This document shows, in pieces, positions 59,425-64,000 of a stretch of DNA of 64,000 nt (within the stretch, counting starts at the first letter, position 1; every line of letters starts with the position of its first letter). The DNA is from Acinetobacter suaedae. GTDB lineage: Bacteria > Pseudomonadota > Gammaproteobacteria > Pseudomonadales > Moraxellaceae. The stretch is taken from positions 2,294,001-2,358,000 of the forward strand of contig NZ_CP043909.1 of assembly GCF_008630915.1 (NCBI RefSeq). The letters are read 5' to 3'. The notes under the pieces are model-generated. The model saw nothing but the letters and a program-made list of their open reading frames with translations, was not told the origin of the DNA and searched no databases. The position numbers were made by a program, and so were the translations under genes.

Positions 59425-60042
59425 TTATTGTGTTGATTGAATAAGACCTGTAACGCCATTAACAATCATATCTACTGCGATCGTACCAATCAGCAATGCA
59501 GATAAACGACCAACAATATCAAAATAGCGGTCTATGTATTTGGCATGTTTATATCGTAAATGATCATGCCCATATTTCATTATAATCAAAATACTACATG
59601 TGAGGAATAAGGTGAGTGTAATCACAGCAACCGCGCTGATGAAAGGTACAGTAACCCCTGTAACCACCGCAGCACTAATGGTTCCAGGACCAATCATAAA
59701 TGGCATCGCAATGGTTCCAGCAAGATGTTCAGGCGCCCCACGCATTTCACCTATTGTTTCTGCACCTTGGAACACATAACGGTAACCAATAACCAAGAAA
59801 ATCAGTCCACCAAAAATCTGGAATGACTCAAAACGTACATTCAAATAACGGCTAAAAATACTTTCCCCGCCCCACGCAAACAGAATAAAAACGGCTAAGG
59901 CAATAAAACTCCCTTGAATCAGAGCCTTATTAAAAACTTTAGCATCTGTATTGCGAATCATCCCCACCATATAGACACTCATCAAGAAAGGATTTAGCAA
60001 TGAGAAAAATAAAGCAAATGCATGAACGTGTGCAGAAAACAT
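59425..60042 (-). CDS. MarC family membrane protein
   Basis: 205 residues, six hydrophobic segments. NPFLMSVYMVGMIRNTD near the N-terminus and the AMPFMIGPGTISAAVVTG segment are characteristic of the MarC/UPF0056 family. Members have an unclear role. Monocistronic. Confidence 0.88.
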   Translation of the reverse strand: MFSAHVHAFALFFSLLNPFLMSVYMVGMIRNTDAKVFNKALIQGSFIALAVFILFAWGGESIFSRYLNVRFESFQIFGGLIFLVIGYRYVFQGAETIGEMRGAPEHLAGTIAMPFMIGPGTISAAVVTGVTVPFISAVAVITLTLFLTCSILIIMKYGHDHLRYKHAKYIDRYFDIVGRLSALLIGTIAVDMIVNGVTGLIQSTQ

Positions 60043-60112
60043 AGATAACTCTTTATTGGCAGCAAAGGTTAAATGGTTTTAGGTTTAAATAGACAAATTG
60101 AAATTTAAGGGT

Positions 60113-60520
60113 TTAAGCACTTATAAATGTCTTACAGTTTGATGTCGCATTTTTTAATGCATCATCTTTATTTAATTCAAATGTTACACCTAAACCCAAC
60201 ATACGCATATGCAACGTAGCCTGAGAGGCTTTGATTTCTTTCACATTAAACTTTAGTCCCTGATCACTATAAAGTACATCATTCACTAACTTCACTCGGT
60301 ACGACATAACTTCTTTGCTATTATCTATACAAAGTTTGCCATGACCTTGACGATTTAAATGCAAAACAGTGGATGCTTCTCCGACTTGCCCTGACCAATT
60401 GCCAGAAAATGGAAGTTGTGTCGTGCTAAGTTGATTAAATTGCTCAGATGACATTGTCGTAATCGAAGTACAGCCGACAAGTCCAAAAAACAAAATACTT
60501 GATAAAAAAATATACTTCAC
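60113..60520 (-). CDS. Lipoprotein of unknown function, 135 residues
   Basis: GTG start at 60520 gives VKYIFLSSILFFGLVGC with a lipobox at Cys17. The longer open frame begins at a TTG at 60658 and would put the signal inside the protein, so it is rejected. The mature part contains the segments GNWSGQVGEASTVLHLNRQGHGKL and LGLGVTFEL, beta-rich. One Cys pair may form (LCIDNS, NCKTF). Family not recognised. Confidence 0.65.
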   Translation of the reverse strand: MKYIFLSSILFFGLVGCTSITTMSSEQFNQLSTTQLPFSGNWSGQVGEASTVLHLNRQGHGKLCIDNSKEVMSYRVKLVNDVLYSDQGLKFNVKEIKASQATLHMRMLGLGVTFELNKDDALKNATSNCKTFISA

Positions 60521-60674
60521 AACCAACACCCAAATAATAAAAAAGCAAACAATTACAATTATTTTCCCATAGCCGAAAGCGGTATAAATTGTAGGGTATG
60601 TATACACCGGGTATGGGATGTGTAACTGTTCTTGCAATGCAGTTTTAAAGTTACTCAAATCATAAGTTGTTTAT

Positions 60675-61130
60675 TCATCCATTTTTTAAATTACTTACCA
60701 TCTGTTCTAAGTTATTTCGAATCAAATAAGCTAAGTTTATATCAATACCTTGCAGCATTTGCTCTTCGATTTTTTCAACCACAATATTGCACTCATGTAA
60801 CTTATTTAGCCCCTGATCCGTCAGTGTCACCAAAATACGACGCCCATGAGTCGGATCTGGCGTTTTTTCAATCCATCCATTACTAAATAAATCCTGAAGA
60901 ATTTTATTTGCCGATTGGGGTTTAATGAAGGAACGTTCAGCAAGCTTAGCATTAGATAAATTACGCTTAGATGCCAACACAGATAATGCTGTAAACTGTG
61001 GCAGACTAATGTCCAATGGTTTTAATTGCTCTGTTAAATGTTTACTAATAATACGATCAACACGGGCGATCATATAGCTTAATCTAGGTTGATCTTGAAT
61101 TGTTGTTGGAGCTGTATTTGAACGTGCCAT
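60675..61130 (-). CDS. hcaR: MarR-family repressor of hydroxycinnamate genes
   Basis: 151 residues. Winged helix-turn-helix MarR domain: LPQFTALSVLASKRNLSNAKLAERSFIKPQSANKILQDL and the wing DPTHGRRILVTLTDQG. In Acinetobacter ADP1, HcaR represses the hca genes and is released by hydroxycinnamoyl-CoA thioesters. The layout here is the same: hcaK-hcaR divergent from hcaA-hcaB. Candidate operators lie at 62503-62519 and 62638-62654. Confidence 0.85.
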   Translation of the reverse strand: MARSNTAPTTIQDQPRLSYMIARVDRIISKHLTEQLKPLDISLPQFTALSVLASKRNLSNAKLAERSFIKPQSANKILQDLFSNGWIEKTPDPTHGRRILVTLTDQGLNKLHECNIVVEKIEEQMLQGIDINLAYLIRNNLEQMVSNLKNG

Positions 61131-61157
61131 AACTCATAATTCATCATAAAAAATAGA

Positions 61158-61186
61158 AAAAGTATGAAGCCAAAGCCTCATACTTT
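61158..61186 (-). terminator. Hairpin between hcaK and hcaR
   Basis: AAAGTATGA and TCATACTTT arms with GGC/GCC inside, then TTTTT on the minus strand. It lies 12 bases after the hcaK stop, so part of the transcript probably ends before hcaR. Confidence 0.7.
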
Positions 61187-61200
61187 ATTAAAATCGCAAC

Positions 61201-62434
61201 TTACTGAGCACTCGTGCTTTGTGCTAAATGTACAGGCTGTTTAGGCTTCTTGACAAGTAACAAAGCAGAAATCGCGGCAATAAGAATAACAGGGATACTT
61301 GCACCAATCACGATCGTTGAACTTTGACCAAGTGATAATAGAAAACCTGCCATCAAAGGTCCTGCAAACGAACCTATTCGACCAATCGCAACTGCTGAGC
61401 CAACCCCAGTACCACGCATTTCAGTTGGATAATACATCGCAGCTAGACCATATAAAGCAGACTGTCCACCCGACAATGAATAGACCACATCCCACTGCTG
61501 AAAGGACAAGTAAAGCAACTGTTGGAGAAATAGATAAACAGCATAATGACAGTAAAATGCCAGTATAAATTAATTTAATCACAAAGCTCATACGTAGCTT
61601 ATCGAGCATCATGCCCATTAAGATCGATCCAAAAATTCCGCCGATGTTATAACCCATTTGAACATAATTGGCTTCGAACTTTGACAGACCTTGGGCGCCC
61701 ATCAACAATGGCAACCAATTCAGTAAGAAGTACAATACAACCAGTGTACAAAAGAAACTAATCCATATCTGAATCGTAGACATACGACGTTCTTTTGCAA
61801 ATAGTACCTCAAAAAATGGAATAGTGGTTTGATGTTGTGTTTTTCGCTTTAAGTAATCACTTGATTCTGGTAAATACTTAATAATCAAAGGAATCAATAG
61901 AATGGGAGCAATTCCCCCAATATAAAAAATATGCCGCCATTCACTATCCCCTGCCAATAACATGGCTACAATTGAAGTGAGTAACCCTCCAAAAGGAATA
62001 CCACTATACATCACACTGACTGCTGTTCCCTTATATTGATCTGACACAGCCTCAGATGCCATGGTAATCATAATAGGTAACGCACCGCCCATCCCCAAAC
62101 CAGTTAAAAAGCGAATCAGCAATAGTAAATTATAATCAGCCGCAAAAGCTGTGAGTAACGACATAATTCCAAATAATAAAATGCTTAAGATCAGAATTTT
62201 TTTTCTACCTACAATATCTGCTAATCGACCACCCAAAATTGCACCTGGAAGTGTTCCAAGAATTGCAGCACTAAATGCCCAAGCCATTTGAGCATTGTCT
62301 AACATAAATTCCGCACGCATACGTGGTGCAGCAACACCCATCGATTGAAGATCAAAACCTTCAAAAATTGCGATTGCAAAACAGAGCAGTAAGGTGATTT
62401 TTGCACTGCCCGATTGTCCAAATACTTTTTCCAT
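61201..62434 (-). pseudogene. hcaK: MFS aromatic-acid transporter HcaK, frameshifted
   Basis: A 12-helix MFS transporter of the AAHS type, FEGFDLQSMGVAAPRM in TM1 and GGRLADIVGRKKILI in the loop 2-3 motif. It would be 410 residues if intact. The frame breaks after GLFIV: the coding strand has GGG where GG would give I-V-G-G-Q-S-A-L-Y-G-L-A-A-M and the rest of TM10-12 (RGTGVGSAVAIGRIGSFAGPLMAG). The extra base is in the CCC at 61469-61471 on the plus strand. Without repair the protein stops after an alien tail. Role: uptake of ferulate, coumarate or caffeate. Confidence 0.85.
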
Positions 62435-62502
62435 TACCTTGTCCTTTTTCGACCAATCTATCCATTCAGCCTTTTTGTGTATTGTTTATTAAACACCCTA
62501 AA

Positions 62503-62519
62503 AATATCAGTTAAACTTA
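62503..62519. promoter_or_regulatory. Candidate HcaR operator, hcaK side
   Basis: AATATCAGTTAAACTTA, 69 bases before the hcaK start. It is the perfect reverse complement of the site at 62638-62654. Confidence 0.65.
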
Positions 62520-62637
62520 TCAAAAATGCAATATATTTTTTAATTTGTTTCAATTAAAAATAGTAAAAAATCAAAATTATTATAAAATTCATAACATTAA
62601 AAAATATATCATCAAAATATTAAAAAAGACTTGAATG

Positions 62638-62654
62638 TAAGTTTAACTGATATT
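62638..62654. promoter_or_regulatory. Candidate HcaR operator, hcaA side
   Basis: TAAGTTTAACTGATATT, about 40 bases before the hcaA start, the inverted copy of the hcaK-side site. Contains the palindrome AGTTTAACT. Confidence 0.65.
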
Positions 62655-62694
62655 AAATTAAATCACAGAACACGCTAATGTCATTTCAAGGAGT

Positions 62695-63534
62695 ATGACC
62701 ATGACATATGAAAATCGCTGGGAAACCGTAGAAGTTAATATTGAAAATGGAATCGCATGGGTTACGTTTAATCGCCCAGAAAAAAAGAATGCCATGAGTC
62801 CAACACTTAACCGTGAAATGATTGATGTGCTTGAGGCTCTCGAGCTTGATCAAGATGCTAAAGTCGTAGTACTCACAGGTGCTGGAGACTCTTGGACAGC
62901 CGGTATGGACTTGAAGGAATATTTCCGTGAAGTTGACACTCAACCAGAGATTTTTCAAGAACGTATCCGCCGTGACTCATGTCGCTGGCAGTGGCAACTT
63001 CTTCGTATGTATTCAAAACCAACCATTGCCATGGTTAACGGCTGGTGCTTTGGAGGTGGGTTCTCACCATTAGTAGCGTGCGACCTTGCAATTGCAGCTG
63101 ACGAAGCAACCTTTGGTTTATCTGAAATCAACTGGGGTATCCCACCGGGTAACCTTGTCAGTAAAGCAATGGCGGATACCGTAGGCCATCGAGCATCTTT
63201 GTACTACATCATGACAGGTAAAACCTTTAGTGGCAAAGAAGCAGAAACTATGGGATTAGTCAACAAAAGTGTACCTTTGGCACAGCTAAAAGCTGAAGTA
63301 ACAGAACTTGCAAATTGTTTACTTGAGAAAAACCCTGTAGTTCTTCGTACTGCTAAAAATGGCTTTAAACGCTGCCGTGAACTGACATGGGATCAAAATG
63401 AAGATTACTTATATGCCAAGCTAGATCAATGTATCCACCGCGATACCGAAAATGGTCGTCAACAAGGTCTGAAACAATTTTTAGATGAAAAATCAATTAA
63501 ACCTGGTTTACAAAGTTACAAGCGTACTGGTTAA
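62695..63534 (+). CDS. hcaA: Hydroxycinnamoyl-CoA hydratase/lyase
   Basis: 279 residues; a second Met at 62701 is an alternative start. Crotonase fold: WVTFNRPEKKNAMSPTLNREM, the oxyanion-hole region TGAGDSWTAGMDLKEYF, NGWCFGGGFSPLVACDLAIAA and GLSEINWGIPPGN. These are features of feruloyl-CoA/p-coumaroyl-CoA hydratase-lyases (Ech/HcaA), which yield vanillin or 4-hydroxybenzaldehyde plus acetyl-CoA. First gene of the divergent hca operon; an aldehyde dehydrogenase follows after 38 bases. Confidence 0.92.
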   Translation: MTMTYENRWETVEVNIENGIAWVTFNRPEKKNAMSPTLNREMIDVLEALELDQDAKVVVLTGAGDSWTAGMDLKEYFREVDTQPEIFQERIRRDSCRWQWQLLRMYSKPTIAMVNGWCFGGGFSPLVACDLAIAADEATFGLSEINWGIPPGNLVSKAMADTVGHRASLYYIMTGKTFSGKEAETMGLVNKSVPLAQLKAEVTELANCLLEKNPVVLRTAKNGFKRCRELTWDQNEDYLYAKLDQCIHRDTENGRQQGLKQFLDEKSIKPGLQSYKRTG

Positions 63535-63572
63535 CTCTTGATTTTTCTAATGGCAATGTAAGGACACAACCC

Positions 63573-64000
63573 ATGCAAAATGTACAGTTACTTATTCACG
63601 GTCAATCTGTTGATGCATCAGATCAAGCAACTTTTGAGCGTATCAGTCCCATTGATGGATCAGTAGCGAGCAAAGCCGCTGCTGCAACTTTGGAAGATGT
63701 TGATCGTGCAATCGATTCGGCACAAAAAGCGTTTAAGGTCTGGTCGAAACTCTCGCCGACCGAACGCCGTTTACGCTTGTTAAAAGCAGCTGATTTAATG
63801 GATCAGAAAACTGAGCAATTCATTCAAACTGGAATGCAAGAAACAGGTTCAACTGCCACATGGTATGGGTTTAACGTTCATATTGCTGCCAATATGTTAC
63901 GTGAAGCAGCAGCCATGACCACACAAATGGACGGAAGCCTGATTCCGTCCGATGTGCCGGGCAATCTTGCGATGGGTGTGCGGGTGCCTTGCGGTGTCAT
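63573..64000 (+). CDS. hcaB: Hydroxybenzaldehyde/vanillin dehydrogenase (3' partial)
   Basis: ATG at 63573 with AAGGAC upstream; the frame runs off the end after 142 codons. Aldehyde dehydrogenase N-terminal half: FERISPIDGSVASKAAAATLEDVDRAIDSAQKAF, then WSKLSPTERRLRLLKAADL and VPCGV at the edge. It would oxidise the aldehyde made by HcaA to the benzoate that enters protocatechuate degradation. The catalytic Cys and Glu lie beyond the window. Confidence 0.88.
   Translation, partial: MQNVQLLIHGQSVDASDQATFERISPIDGSVASKAAAATLEDVDRAIDSAQKAFKVWSKLSPTERRLRLLKAADLMDQKTEQFIQTGMQETGSTATWYGFNVHIAANMLREAAAMTTQMDGSLIPSDVPGNLAMGVRVPCGV

Overview
The window is a low-GC gammaproteobacterial chromosome segment and is best read as Acinetobacter. 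The supporting signs are the hca hydroxycinnamate cluster layout, a chromosomal AAC(6')-I type acetyltransferase, the ybbA/tesA/ybbP arrangement, GTP-type PEP carboxykinase and a two-partner CDI locus. The acetyltransferase at 17702-18139 looks, from memory, closest to AAC(6')-Ig, the intrinsic enzyme of A. haemolyticus. That makes A. haemolyticus my best species guess (inference). No phage and no intact insertion sequence is visible.

Layout. 1-3700: the end of a BcsB-like / DUF4434-like / TPR-porin set, probably for exopolysaccharide synthesis and export. 3.9-8 kb: a VIT-type metal transporter, a His-rich DUF2946-like protein with an in-frame stop near its start, and a CioAB-type cytochrome bd oxidase with its 36-residue partner. 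8-13.8 kb: nitronate monooxygenase, ppk1, mtgA, a rhomboid protease and a VOC protein behind a possible structured leader. 13.8-18.9 kb: ybbP-ybbA divergent from tesA, aac(6')-I and a beta carbonic anhydrase. 19-24.8 kb: a lipase-like hydrolase, an unknown protein, a Fur-box CirA-like receptor, nfuA and a second rhomboid. 24.9-31.7 kb: a small lipoprotein, pdxB-epmA, dgkA, groES-groEL behind a strong sigma-32 promoter, and a lipid kinase overlapping a phosphoesterase. 32-33.9 kb: pckG.

34-43.1 kb is the most accessory-looking part: a contact-dependent inhibition locus, cdiB-cdiA-cdiI on the minus strand. It has a variable-looking CdiA C-terminus, a matching small downstream gene and a remnant ORF beyond that. 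A FhuE-like receptor follows. 45.7-49.8 kb carries glpK-glpR-glpD with two clear palindromic operator candidates and no glpF. 50-58 kb holds housekeeping genes (folD, phoD, FKBP, yaeQ, a CobW-family GTPase) plus tRNA-Cys and two identical tRNA-Leu(UAA) genes that flank phoD as a direct repeat.

58-64 kb: a 14-copy 8-bp tandem repeat, a small secreted protein, an acyl-CoA thioesterase broken by one extra base, marC, and the hydroxycinnamate locus hcaR-hcaK divergent from hcaA-hcaB. hcaK is also broken by one extra base. Two perfect inverted 17-bp copies in the hcaK-hcaA gap are good candidate HcaR operators. No clearly novel multi-gene system was found. The best leads are the CDI toxin/immunity module, the hca operators and lesions, the tandem repeat, the tRNA-Leu duplication and the possible structured leader at 13.2 kb.
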